From contig NZ_BMIV01000004.1 of the NCBI RefSeq assembly GCF_014642735.1, positions 86,499 to 150,498 of the forward strand: 64,000 bases of DNA. The letters run 5' to 3'. This stretch comes from Paracoccus acridae (GTDB lineage: Bacteria; Pseudomonadota; Alphaproteobacteria; Rhodobacterales; Rhodobacteraceae). The notes below the pieces were generated by a model. That model did not search any database. It was not told the origin of the DNA and worked only from the letters and a program-made list of their open reading frames with translations. Positions 26,312-34,848 of the stretch are shown here, piece after piece (the first letter of the stretch is position 1; the number at the start of each line of letters is the position of its first letter). The translations under genes were made by a program, and so were the position numbers.

Positions 26312-27358
26312 GTGACCGGGTTCTGGCTGCTGCTGGGCGTCGCGGTGGCGGGCTGGGTCTTCGGCCTGCCGCGCCGGATGCTGCTGGCGGCTGTCGCGGC
26401 GGTCTGGGCGCTTGTCGTGCTGGCGCATCTGCTGGCCCCGGCCCTGGGCGCGTTCTTCGGCGGATCGGCGCGCGGCTGGCTGGTCGCGGGAGGTCTGGCG
26501 GGCCTTGTTCTGGCCTATCGCGCCGTGCTTGCCTGGTTGCGCGCCCGCGCCGTGCCCGTAGAACAGCCCGCACCCGCCGCCGCCCCGGTCAGGGATGCCG
26601 AACTTGACCGCTATGCCCGCCACCTTGTGCTGCGAGAGATCGGCGGCCCCGGCCAGATGCGCCTGCGCGAGGCGGAGGTGCTGGTGGTCGGCGCGGGCGG
26701 GCTTGGCGCGCCGGTCTGCCTTTACCTGGCGGCGGCGGGGGTGGGGCGGATCACGCTTGCCGACGACGACACGGTCGGCCTGTCGAACCTGCAACGCCAG
26801 GTGATCTTTCGCAGCGACCAGCAGGGGCAGCCCAAGGCCCAGGCCGCCGCAGTCGCGATGCGCGCGCTGAACCCGCTGGTCCAGGTGACGCCCCTGCTGC
26901 GCCGCATCACCGAGGCCGATGCGGACCTGATCGCCCAACACGACCTGGTGCTGGATGGCACCGACAGCTTTGACGTGCGCGATGCCGTGAACCGCGCCTG
27001 TGTCGCGGCCAGCGTGCCGCTGATCGCGGGGTCGATCGCGCAATGGGAAGGGCAGGTCACGCTCTATGATCCCGCGCGCGGCGGGCCCTGCCTGTCCTGC
27101 CTGTTCCCCACGGCCCCCGCGCCTGGTCTTGCCCCGCCCTGCGCCGAGGCTGGGGTGGTCGGCCCCTTGCCGGGCGTGGTCGGCAGCATGATGGCGCTCG
27201 AGGCGATAAAGCATCTGACCGGCGCGGGGCAGGGCCTGCGCGGGCGGATGATGATCTTCGACGGGCTTTACGGCGAAAGCCGCATGATCGGCACAACGCG
27301 GCGGGCGGATTGTCCGGTCTGCGGATCGGGTCTGGAAGGTGGCGCGACCGCCCCTTAG
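26312..27358 (+). CDS. Membrane-anchored ThiF/MoeB/HesA-type E1-like adenylyltransferase
   Basis: A 348-residue protein with GTG start at 26312. Three hydrophobic segments fill residues 1-80, followed by a Pro/Ala linker and a ThiF-type domain: DRYARHLVLREIGGPGQMRL, the nucleotide site VVGAGGLGAPVCLYL, LSNLQRQVIF, and DGTDSFDVRDAVN. Zinc cysteine pairs CLSC and CPVC are present, and GVVGPLPGVVGSMMA is MoeB-like. It should adenylate the C-terminus of a ubiquitin-like sulfur carrier (MoaD or ThiS). The membrane anchor is unusual for MoeB. No carrier gene is adjacent, so the partner is unknown. Confidence 0.82.
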   Translation: MTGFWLLLGVAVAGWVFGLPRRMLLAAVAAVWALVVLAHLLAPALGAFFGGSARGWLVAGGLAGLVLAYRAVLAWLRARAVPVEQPAPAAAPVRDAELDRYARHLVLREIGGPGQMRLREAEVLVVGAGGLGAPVCLYLAAAGVGRITLADDDTVGLSNLQRQVIFRSDQQGQPKAQAAAVAMRALNPLVQVTPLLRRITEADADLIAQHDLVLDGTDSFDVRDAVNRACVAASVPLIAGSIAQWEGQVTLYDPARGGPCLSCLFPTAPAPGLAPPCAEAGVVGPLPGVVGSMMALEAIKHLTGAGQGLRGRMMIFDGLYGESRMIGTTRRADCPVCGSGLEGGATAP

Positions 27359-27379
27359 GTTCATGGCAAAGGAGACGCC

Positions 27380-29404
27380 ATGAACGCCGAACTGACCCGC
27401 TGGACCGGACCCGAGGGGCTTCCCCGCTTCGACCTGATCGCCGACACCGACATTGCCCCCGCCTTCGACCGCGAACTGGCCGCAGCCGAAGCCGCGATGG
27501 AGGCGATCGCCGCCAATCCCGAAGCCCCGACCTTCGCCAACACCGTCGCCGCCATGGAGGTCGCCGAGGAAGGGCTGAACCGCGTGTTGTCGATCTTCTA
27601 CACGCTGGCCAATGTCGATTCGAACCCCGCGCGAGAGGCGCTGCAGCGCGATTTCGCCCCCCGGCTTGCGGCCTATAACAGCAAGACCGGCATGGACCCG
27701 CGCCTTTATGCCCGCGTCAAGGCGGTGGCCGAGACCGCCGACACCCTGCCGCCCGAGGATCGGCGCATCACCGAACTGGCGCTGCGCGGCCTGACCCGGT
27801 CCGGCGCGGGGCTGGAGGGCGGGGCGCGTGACCGCATGGCCGCGATCCGCGCCCGCATGGCGGTCCTGACCACGCAATTCTCGCAGAACGTGCTGGCCGA
27901 CGAACGCGATTATGTCCTGCCAGTGCCGGATGACCGGCTGTCGGGGTTGCCCGACTGGTTGCTGCGGTCCATGCGCGCGGCGGCGAAGGCGCGGGGGATG
28001 GACGGGCAGGTCGTCACCCTGACGCGGTCGCTGATCGTGCCCTTCCTGGAACATGCCGGCGACCGCGCGCTGCGCGAGATGGCCTTCAAGGCCTGGGCCG
28101 CGCGCGGGTCGGGCCAGGGCGCGGGCGGCAAGGCCACCGACAACCTGCCCCTGGTGGCCGAAATCCTGGCCCTGCGCCACGAACGCGCCCGGCTGCTGGG
28201 CTATGCCGATTTCGCCGCCTACAAGCTGGAACCCGAGATGGCGGGCAGTGCCGACCGGGTGGCCGACCTGCTGGGCCGTGTCTGGGAACCCGCCCGCAAG
28301 CGTGCGGCCGAGGACGAGGCCAGGCTGACCGCCATGGCGCATCAGGACGGCGTGAACGGCGCGCTGGAAGCCTGGGACTGGCGGCTTTACGCGGAGCGGC
28401 TGCGGCGGCAGGACCATGATTTCGACGCCGATCAGGTCAAGCCTTACCTGACGCTGGACGCGATGCTGGGGGCGATGATGGATGTCGCGCATCGCCTGTT
28501 CCGGCTGGAGTTCCAGCCCTTCGACGCGCCGCTGTGGTCGCCCGATGCCCGCGCCTGGCGGATCACCCGCGACGGGCGGCTGATGGCGATCTTCGTGGGC
28601 GATTATTTCGCGCGGCCCTCGAAACGGTCGGGCGCCTGGTGTTCTTCGCTTCAGGTCCAGCATAAGATCGGCAAGGGCCAGCGGCCCATCGTGGTCAATG
28701 TCTGCAACTTCACCCCGCCCGAGGAACCGGGCGCGCCCGCATTCCTGTCCTGGGACGACGCCCGCACGCTGTTCCACGAATTCGGCCATGCGACGCATCA
28801 CATCCTGTCGGACGTGACCTGGCCCTCGATCTCCGGGACATCGGTGGCGCAGGATTTCGTGGAACTGCCAAGCCAGCTTTACGAACATTGGCTGGAACAA
28901 CCCACTGTTCTGGACGCCCATGCGCGCCATTACCGGACGGGCGAGCCTTTGCCCGCCGATCTGCGCGACCGCCTGCTGGCGGCGGGCAAGGCCGATGCGG
29001 GCTTTGCCACGACCGAATATCTGGAAAGCGCGCTGGTGGATCTGGCCTTTCACCGGGGCGAGCCGCCCGCCGATCCGATGGCCGCACAGGCGCGCGTTCT
29101 GGCCGACCTGGATGCGCCCGGCGCGATCCCCATGCGCCATGCCACGCCGCATTTCAGCCATGTCTTCAGCGGCGACAGCTATGCCAGCGGCTATTACAGC
29201 TATATGTGGTCCGAGGTGATGGACGCCGACGCCTTTGCGGCCTTCCAGGAAACGGGCGACATCTTCGACCCGGCGACGGCAAGGCGGCTGGAGGAGACGA
29301 TCCTGTCCAAGGGCGGATCTGCCCCGGCGGACCAGTTGTGGCTGGCCTTCCGCCAGCGCATGCCGGGGGTGGATGCGCTGCTGCGGGGACGCGGACTGGC
29401 CTGA
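27380..29404 (+). CDS. M3 family metallopeptidase (oligopeptidase A / Dcp-like)
   Basis: A 674-residue zinc peptidase. HEFGH at residues 466-470, within ARTLFHEFGHATHH, is the zinc/catalytic motif, and the third ligand lies in EYLESALVD or nearby. The C-terminal SGDSYASGYYSYMWSEVMDADAF is the M3 substrate-binding region. The N-terminal helical lid is present, and there is no signal peptide, so it is cytoplasmic. It should degrade short peptides left by larger proteases. It starts 21 bases after the E1-like gene and may be co-transcribed. Confidence 0.92.
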   Translation: MNAELTRWTGPEGLPRFDLIADTDIAPAFDRELAAAEAAMEAIAANPEAPTFANTVAAMEVAEEGLNRVLSIFYTLANVDSNPAREALQRDFAPRLAAYNSKTGMDPRLYARVKAVAETADTLPPEDRRITELALRGLTRSGAGLEGGARDRMAAIRARMAVLTTQFSQNVLADERDYVLPVPDDRLSGLPDWLLRSMRAAAKARGMDGQVVTLTRSLIVPFLEHAGDRALREMAFKAWAARGSGQGAGGKATDNLPLVAEILALRHERARLLGYADFAAYKLEPEMAGSADRVADLLGRVWEPARKRAAEDEARLTAMAHQDGVNGALEAWDWRLYAERLRRQDHDFDADQVKPYLTLDAMLGAMMDVAHRLFRLEFQPFDAPLWSPDARAWRITRDGRLMAIFVGDYFARPSKRSGAWCSSLQVQHKIGKGQRPIVVNVCNFTPPEEPGAPAFLSWDDARTLFHEFGHATHHILSDVTWPSISGTSVAQDFVELPSQLYEHWLEQPTVLDAHARHYRTGEPLPADLRDRLLAAGKADAGFATTEYLESALVDLAFHRGEPPADPMAAQARVLADLDAPGAIPMRHATPHFSHVFSGDSYASGYYSYMWSEVMDADAFAAFQETGDIFDPATARRLEETILSKGGSAPADQLWLAFRQRMPGVDALLRGRGLA

Positions 29405-29415
29405 AGGCTTCCGGC

Positions 29416-29976
29416 CTAGTCCCGCACCTCGTCCGGGTCCACGCCCCAGATGGCGGTCTTGGGCACCCAGCCGCGCTGTCCGCCGCCGGAAATGCGGCAC
29501 CAGCCGGGGTCGCATTCGCCCAGCCGGACGATGGCGCCCATTTCCGCGCGTGCCACGATGTCGGCGTCGGGATTGGGGCGGCTGCGCAATTCGACCATGT
29601 CCTGCGTGACAAGGGCGGTGCGCACGCCCGACAGCAGCGCGTAATGGACCCAGCCGCCCGCGCCGTCCTTGTCCTCGACCCGGCGCCAATGGCCGAATTC
29701 CGCGACCACGCGCAAGGGCATCCCGGCATGGCGGAACACCCAGTCGATGCGGTGCGACAGGCTGGGGCCGCGCCGGGCATTGCCCTCGGACCCTTTCAGG
29801 CTGACATAGCGGGGGACGGGCAGGTTGGTGACGGGTCCGCGGGTTTCCCCGCCATCCTGGACGCGCATGATCCGCGCATCGGCCGATTGCGGCACGCCCT
29901 GGGGCTGGGCCAGTGCCAAACCCGCTGTCGCGATCAGGATCGCCGCGCCGCCACTTATAAGCGTCCGTATTCTCAT
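29416..29976 (-). CDS. Secreted SH3-domain (DUF1058-like) protein
   Basis: A 186-residue protein with a signal peptide (MRIRTLISGGAAILIATAGL, cut near ALAQ). It carries two bacterial SH3-like repeats: one around RYVSLKGSEGNARRGPSLS and RVVAEFGHWRRVEDKDG, the other around MVELRSRPNPDADIVAR and DPGWCRISGGGQRGWV. Such periplasmic proteins may bind peptidoglycan. It converges on the M3 peptidase gene (11-base gap) and diverges from the hydroxyacid dehydrogenase. Confidence 0.85.
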   Translation of the reverse strand: MRIRTLISGGAAILIATAGLALAQPQGVPQSADARIMRVQDGGETRGPVTNLPVPRYVSLKGSEGNARRGPSLSHRIDWVFRHAGMPLRVVAEFGHWRRVEDKDGAGGWVHYALLSGVRTALVTQDMVELRSRPNPDADIVARAEMGAIVRLGECDPGWCRISGGGQRGWVPKTAIWGVDPDEVRD

Positions 29977-30039
29977 GTCCCGTCCGTTCCTGCCGACCGC
30001 CGTTCAGGCGGCCCTTTCTGCCCCTTGTCCGGGGCGCGC

Positions 30040-30110
30040 GCAGGCACCCCCATGGGGTCTTGTGCCTGCCCCATAACGCGGGCAGTTTGCCAAAGACGGC
30101 CTGTCTTTGG
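30040..30110. other. Two tandem hairpins in the SH3/hydroxyacid dehydrogenase intergenic region
   Basis: GCAGGCAC (30040-30047) pairs with GTGCCTGC (30062-30069) and encloses a CCCC-GGGG inner stem. CCAAAGAC (30090-30097) pairs with GTCTTTGG (30103-30110), loop GGCCT. Both are perfect. They lie 40-110 bases before the + strand gene, so could be a leader RNA or operator. Confidence 0.5.
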
Positions 30111-30149
30111 AAGGCCGCCACGACATGACATCGAGAAAGTGAGGCCATC

Positions 30150-31151
30150 ATGCACAGCCCGCAACCCTCGCGCCAGAAACTGCGCGTCGTCGTGACGCGC
30201 CGCCTGCCCGAGGCGGTCGAGACGCGCATGAAGGAACTGTTCGACGTGGTGCTGCGCGACGACGACACGAAGATGTCGCGCGACGATCTGGCGGCGGCGA
30301 TGCGCGGCGCGGATGTGCTGGTGCCGACGGTGACCGACCAGATAGACGCCAACATGCTGGCCCAGGCGGGCGAACGGCTGAAGCTGATCGCCAATTATGG
30401 CGCGGGGGTGGATCACATCGACGTCCATTCCGCCCGGCAGCGGGGCGTCCTGGTGACCAACACCCCCGGCGTCGTGACCGAGGATACCGCCGACATGGTC
30501 ATGGCCCTGATCCTGGGCGTCACCCGGCGCATCCCCGAGGGCATGGCCGAAATGCAGGCGGGCCGCTGGTCCGGCTGGGCGCCGACATCGCATCTGGGCG
30601 GGCGCGTGGGCGGGCGAAGGCTGGGGATCCTGGGCATGGGCCGGATCGGCCAGGCGGTCGCGCGGCGTGCCAATGCCTTCGGGATGCAGGTCCATTACCA
30701 CAACCGCCGCCGCCTGCGCCCCGAGATCGAGGAGGAATTGCAGGCGACCTATTGGGAAAGCCTGGACCAGATGCTGGCGCGCATGGACATCATCAGCGTG
30801 AACGCGCCGCATACGCCATCCACCTTCCACCTGCTGAACGCGCGGCGGCTGAAGCTGCTGAAGCCGACCGCCGTGGTCGTCAACACCTCGCGCGGCGAGG
30901 TGATCGACGAAAACGCCCTGACCCGGATGCTGCGCGCGGGGGAAATCGCAGGGGCGGGCCTCGACGTGTTCGAACACGGACACGAGATCAACCCCCGCCT
31001 TCGCGAATTGCCGAACGTGGTGCTGCTGCCGCATATGGGATCGGCCACGATCGAGGGGCGCGCCGAGATGGGCGAAAAGGTCATCATCAACATCAAGACC
31101 TTCGCCGACGGGCATCGTCCGCCGGATCTGGTCGTGCCGTCGATGCTGTAA
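30150..31151 (+). CDS. D-2-hydroxyacid dehydrogenase (glyoxylate/glycerate type)
   Basis: A 333-residue NAD(P)-dependent dehydrogenase. Substrate arginine and catalytic residues are seen in NTSRGEVIDENAL, the aspartate/glutamate stretch AGLDVFEHGHEINPRL, and the catalytic histidine in LLPHMGSATIEGR. The Rossmann motif is GMGRIGQAVARR. It is similar in length and motifs to GyaR-type glyoxylate reductases of alphaproteobacteria. The product (glycolate or D-glycerate) is inferred. A copy of the dispersed repeat begins right after its stop. Confidence 0.87.
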   Translation: MHSPQPSRQKLRVVVTRRLPEAVETRMKELFDVVLRDDDTKMSRDDLAAAMRGADVLVPTVTDQIDANMLAQAGERLKLIANYGAGVDHIDVHSARQRGVLVTNTPGVVTEDTADMVMALILGVTRRIPEGMAEMQAGRWSGWAPTSHLGGRVGGRRLGILGMGRIGQAVARRANAFGMQVHYHNRRRLRPEIEEELQATYWESLDQMLARMDIISVNAPHTPSTFHLLNARRLKLLKPTAVVVNTSRGEVIDENALTRMLRAGEIAGAGLDVFEHGHEINPRLRELPNVVLLPHMGSATIEGRAEMGEKVIINIKTFADGHRPPDLVVPSML

Positions 31152-31211
31152 GGGGGCGCTGCCCCCGTTCCCGTGCCGGGCCTTCCCCGGGATATTTCAT
31201 GAAGAAGACAG
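31152..31211 (-). repeat. Dispersed intergenic repeat, copy B
   Basis: Read on the minus strand, the block CTTCTTCATG-AAATATCCCGGGG is followed by a GC hairpin GGGGGC-AGC-GCCCCC (31152-31166). The order matches copies A and C. It begins at the base after the dehydrogenase stop and ends just before the MFS gene. Confidence 0.6.
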
Positions 31212-31218
31212 GATCGGG

Positions 31219-32370
31219 ATGACCGACAGAATCGGACTGGGGGCTCGCTGGGCCGTGTCGGCGCTGTTCTTCGCGAACGGCCTTGTGGTCGGAAGCTGGG
31301 CGCCGAAGCTGCCCGCGATGATGGCGCGGCTGGGGATCAGCGAAGCCGTGGCCGGCTTGCTGGTGCTGGCGCTTGGCATCGGATCGGTCTGCCTGATGCC
31401 GGTGTTCGGCGGTCTTGTCGCGCGGCGCGGATCGGCCCATGCGGCGAAACTGGCGGCCGTCCTGTTCACGCCCAGCCTGATCTGGATGTCCCTGGCGCCG
31501 AATGTCTGGACAGTCGCCCTGACCGTGCTGGTCTTCGGCGGGCTGATCGGGGGGATGGACGTCGCCATGAACGCCAATGCGGTGGCGGTGGAACGCGCAA
31601 GGCGCCGGGCCATCATGTCGTCCTGCCACGGGTTCTGGTCCCTCGGGGGGCTTGCCGGGGCAGGGGCAGGGGGCGCCGTCATCCAGGCGGTCGGGGAAAC
31701 GGCGCACGCCGTCATCGTGTCGATGATCGTGGCAGTGATCCTGGCCCTCGCCTTTCCGCGCCTGTTGCGCGACAGCCCGGCGGGCGAACACAAGCACCAG
31801 CCGCTGCGTCTGCCGCGCACGCCGCTGCCTTATCTGATCGGCGTGATGGCGCTTGCCTGCATGATCCCGGAAGGGGCGATCCTCGACTGGGCAGCAGTGT
31901 ATCTGCAACGGGAAATGGGCGCCTCTTTGGCCGTGGCGGGCTGGGGTTTTGGCGCCTGTGCCGGAACGATGGCCGTGATGCGCTTTCTGGGCGACGGGAT
32001 ACGGCGCCGTTATGGTGCGGTCAGGACGCTGCGCGTCAGCGCGGTGATCGCCATGGCAGGGCTGGCCGTCGCGGCACTGGCGCCGACGCCCCCGGTTGCG
32101 CTTGTGGGCTTCGGGCTGGCCGGGATCGGTATCGCGAACCTTGTGCCGATCGCCTTTTCGGCGGCGGGCAATGTGCCGGGACTAACGCAGGGCATCGGGC
32201 TGTCGGTCGTCACCACCATGGGCTATTCCGGGATCCTGCTGGCACCCGGCAGCATCGGATTTCTGGCGGAACAGACAAGCTTTGCCGTCATCTATGGAGG
32301 CTTGTCGCTGCTGTTGCTGGTGCCGCTTCTGATGTCGCGCCTGGCGCGGACGGCCGATTTCGGCGGCTGA
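31219..32370 (+). CDS. Major facilitator superfamily transporter
   Basis: A 383-residue membrane protein with about 12 hydrophobic segments. The FFANGLVVGSWAPKLPAM start and GGMDVAMNANAVAVERARRR in the loop after helix 4 are of the YbjJ/FucP-like MFS type. A central cytoplasmic loop (SPAGEHKHQPLRLPRTP) separates the halves. The substrate is not predictable. It converges with the LysE gene with six bases between stops. Confidence 0.85.
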   Translation: MTDRIGLGARWAVSALFFANGLVVGSWAPKLPAMMARLGISEAVAGLLVLALGIGSVCLMPVFGGLVARRGSAHAAKLAAVLFTPSLIWMSLAPNVWTVALTVLVFGGLIGGMDVAMNANAVAVERARRRAIMSSCHGFWSLGGLAGAGAGGAVIQAVGETAHAVIVSMIVAVILALAFPRLLRDSPAGEHKHQPLRLPRTPLPYLIGVMALACMIPEGAILDWAAVYLQREMGASLAVAGWGFGACAGTMAVMRFLGDGIRRRYGAVRTLRVSAVIAMAGLAVAALAPTPPVALVGFGLAGIGIANLVPIAFSAAGNVPGLTQGIGLSVVTTMGYSGILLAPGSIGFLAEQTSFAVIYGGLSLLLLVPLLMSRLARTADFGG

Positions 32371-32376
32371 TCCGTT

Positions 32377-32952
32377 TCAGGGACGCAGCGCGCCCGCCAC
32401 CAGCATCACCGACACCAGCCCCAACCAGACCGAGGCCGCGCGCTGGATCACCTGCATCCGACCCGCGCCGCCGTGCCCCATCCGGGCCACGCTGCCCGCG
32501 CCGCCCCAGATCAGCGCCACGGCAGCGGCCGTCACGCAGAACAGCGCCAGCCGGGATGCAAAGGCCGGGGCGGCGGGGGCGGGCAGCAGGACCAGGGCGA
32601 TGATCAATGCCTTGGGATTCAGGACTGTGGTGACATAGACGCGGCGGGCCGTGATGTCGCCGCCTGCCTGCGCCAGCGACCCGCGCCCCCACAACTTGAC
32701 CGCCAGAACCATCACCCAGGCTGCGGCCGCAAGCTTGATCCCCTGCGCCGCAAGGGGGAAGTTCCCCAGAAGGCTGTGCCCGACCAGGGCCAGGGGCATG
32801 ATCGTCGTCAGATATCCCAGGATTTCGGCCGGGATCAGCCGGGCCGTGCGGCCCATCCCATCCGAGGCGCCGGCAAGGCCCATCAGGGTATTGGTCGGGC
32901 CGGGGGTCAGCAGCAGGCCCAGAACGGCGGTCAGAAAGGCGGCAAGGGTCAT
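32377..32952 (-). CDS. LysE family exporter
   Basis: A 191-residue inner-membrane protein with five or six hydrophobic segments. LTAVLGLLLTPGPTNTLMGL is the LysE signature near the N-terminus, and VYVTTVLNPKALIIALVLLP has the conserved NPK. These proteins export amino acids or related compounds. The substrate is unknown. Confidence 0.87.
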   Translation of the reverse strand: MTLAAFLTAVLGLLLTPGPTNTLMGLAGASDGMGRTARLIPAEILGYLTTIMPLALVGHSLLGNFPLAAQGIKLAAAAWVMVLAVKLWGRGSLAQAGGDITARRVYVTTVLNPKALIIALVLLPAPAAPAFASRLALFCVTAAAVALIWGGAGSVARMGHGGAGRMQVIQRAASVWLGLVSVMLVAGALRP

Positions 32953-33019
32953 GGTCGTCCGTCGCGTTGTTTCCGCCTGCCTATCGTCAGGCGGTCGTGG
33001 CGACCTTGACCTGGATCAG

Positions 33020-33829
33020 TCACCGATAGACGTTTTCCTCGGCCGGAAATTTCCTGTCCCGCACCGCTGCGGCATATGCGGCGATGGCCTCGTCGGCGTT
33101 GCGGCCCAGGTCGGCGAACTTATGGACGAAGCGCGGCACCCGCGCCGAGAGGCCCAGCATGTCGTCCAGAACCAGGATCTGCCCGTCGCAGCGGGCGGAG
33201 GCACCGATGCCGATGGTGGGCACTGTGACCGCTTCGGTCATGCGCACGGCCAGCGGCTCCACCACCCCCTCGACCACGATCGAGAAGGCCCCGGCCTCGG
33301 CCACGTCCACCGCGTCCTGGATGTGGCGCGCCCAGCTGTCGGTGTCGCGCCCCTGGGTCTTGAAGCCGCCAAGGGTATGGGTCGCCTGCGGCAGCAGGCC
33401 CACATGGCCCATGACCGGGATGCCCCGTTCGGTCAAGAACCGGACGGTGGGCGCCATCCGGCTGCCGCCTTCCAGCTTGACCGCGCCGCAGCCGGTCTCG
33501 GCCATGATCCGCGCGGCGTTGCGGAAGGCCTGCCCGGGGCTTTCCTCATAGCTGCCGAAGGGCATGTCCACGACCACCATCGCACGCTGGCTGCCGCGCA
33601 TCACCGCCTGGCCGTGCAGGATCATCATCTCGGTCGTGACGCCCACGGTCGAGGGCAGGCCGTGGATCACCATGCCCAGGCTGTCGCCGACCAGGATCAG
33701 GTCGGCATGGGCGTCCACCATCGCCGCCATCGGCGCGGTATAGGCGGTCAGCGCGACGATGGGCGTCGCGCCCTTGCGTTCGGCGATCTGCGGCGCGGTG
33801 ACGCGCTTGATGCGGGTTTCAACGGACAT
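33020..33829 (-). CDS. panB: 3-methyl-2-oxobutanoate hydroxymethyltransferase
   Basis: A 269-residue TIM-barrel enzyme that makes ketopantoate from 2-oxoisovalerate and methylene-[30 protein letters not shown] contains the metal-binding aspartate of this family, and VVDMPFGSY and MGHVGLLPQ are conserved. Its start is inside the end of panC (11-base overlap), so panC-panB form one operon toward lower coordinates. Confidence 0.94.
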   Translation of the reverse strand: MSVETRIKRVTAPQIAERKGATPIVALTAYTAPMAAMVDAHADLILVGDSLGMVIHGLPSTVGVTTEMMILHGQAVMRGSQRAMVVVDMPFGSYEESPGQAFRNAARIMAETGCGAVKLEGGSRMAPTVRFLTERGIPVMGHVGLLPQATHTLGGFKTQGRDTDSWARHIQDAVDVAEAGAFSIVVEGVVEPLAVRMTEAVTVPTIGIGASARCDGQILVLDDMLGLSARVPRFVHKFADLGRNADEAIAAYAAAVRDRKFPAEENVYR

Positions 33830-34685
33830 CGGGAACGCCTTTCGGATGGGCGACCCGCTGATCGATCAGCAGCACCTCGCCCAGGCGGACGGCCAGCAGG
33901 ATCACCACGGGGGCTTGGATGATTGCGATGCGCGACAGGTCGTCCGCATCGCGAATGTCGATGGAGCGGACCTGCGCCAGGGGTTCCGTGGCGATGACGC
34001 GGCGCAGTTCGGCGCGTATGGCGGACAGGCCCGCGCCTTCCGCCACCATCTGCGCCGCGCGGTCCAGGGCGCGGTTCAGCACCGGGGCGGCGGCCCGTTC
34101 GGCCGGCGACAGGCGGCGGTTGCGCGAGGACATGGCCAGCCCGTCCGCTTCGCGCATCGTGGGCACCGCCAGGATCTCGACCGATACGTCCAGGTCGGCC
34201 ACCATCTGCCGGATCACGGCGAGCTGCTGATAATCCTTTTCGCCAAAGGCCGCCGCATCGGGCCGGACGATGTTGAACAGCTTGGTCACGACGGTCGCCA
34301 CGCCGCGGAAATGGCCGGGCCGCAGCCGGCCCATCAGCATCCGCGACAGTCCCGTCACCTCGACCACGGTCTGCGCGCCGGGGCGATAGATGTCGGCCAC
34401 GGCCGGCAGGAACACCGCGTCGCAGCCCGCCCGCCGCAGCAGGGCGATGTCGTTTTCCTCGTCGCGCGGATAGGTTGCCAGATCCTCGCTGGGGCCGAAC
34501 TGCGTGGGGTTCACGAAGATCGAAGTGACGATCCGACCGCCGCCTTGCGCGTCCAGCCAGCGCCGAGCATGGGCCACCAGCGACAGGTGGCCGTCATGCA
34601 GCGCACCCATCGTCGGAACAAGGGCCACGCGGCCTTGGCCCCCTCGCCAGTCGCGCATCGCCTGCTTGTCGCGGCAAATCTGCAT
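33819..34685 (-). CDS. panC: Pantoate--beta-alanine ligase
   Basis: A 288-residue enzyme making pantothenate. [15 protein letters not shown] carries the HIGH-type nucleotide motif (HDGH), and [26 protein letters not shown] and SSRNRRLS are conserved. The start at 34685 is selected because GGGGGCGGA directly precedes this ATG. An upstream in-frame codon would add 17 residues with no family match. It precedes panB. Confidence 0.94.
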   Translation of the reverse strand: MQICRDKQAMRDWRGGQGRVALVPTMGALHDGHLSLVAHARRWLDAQGGGRIVTSIFVNPTQFGPSEDLATYPRDEENDIALLRRAGCDAVFLPAVADIYRPGAQTVVEVTGLSRMLMGRLRPGHFRGVATVVTKLFNIVRPDAAAFGEKDYQQLAVIRQMVADLDVSVEILAVPTMREADGLAMSSRNRRLSPAERAAAPVLNRALDRAAQMVAEGAGLSAIRAELRRVIATEPLAQVRSIDIRDADDLSRIAIIQAPVVILLAVRLGEVLLIDQRVAHPKGVPDVR

Positions 34686-34746
34686 TCCGCCCCCCTTTGG
34701 TGGCGCAGACCCTAATGGAACGACACGGATTCGCACAAGTGCTGCG

Positions 34747-34776
34747 TTGCAGCATGTCGTTTTTGGCCATTATAGG
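34747..34776 (+). promoter_or_regulatory. Possible promoter of the dimethylglycine dehydrogenase-like gene
   Basis: TTGCAG (34747-34752) and TATAGG (34771-34776) are 18 bases apart, about 75 bases before the start codon. The match to sigma-70 boxes is moderate. A small stem GCTGC-GTT-GCAGC overlaps the -35. Confidence 0.33.
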
Positions 34777-34848
34777 TCGGGCCCATCTGACGGGCAGGAT
34801 GCAGCCGTGGCAGTAACGGGCAACAACACCACCCAAGGAGTCGCGCGA

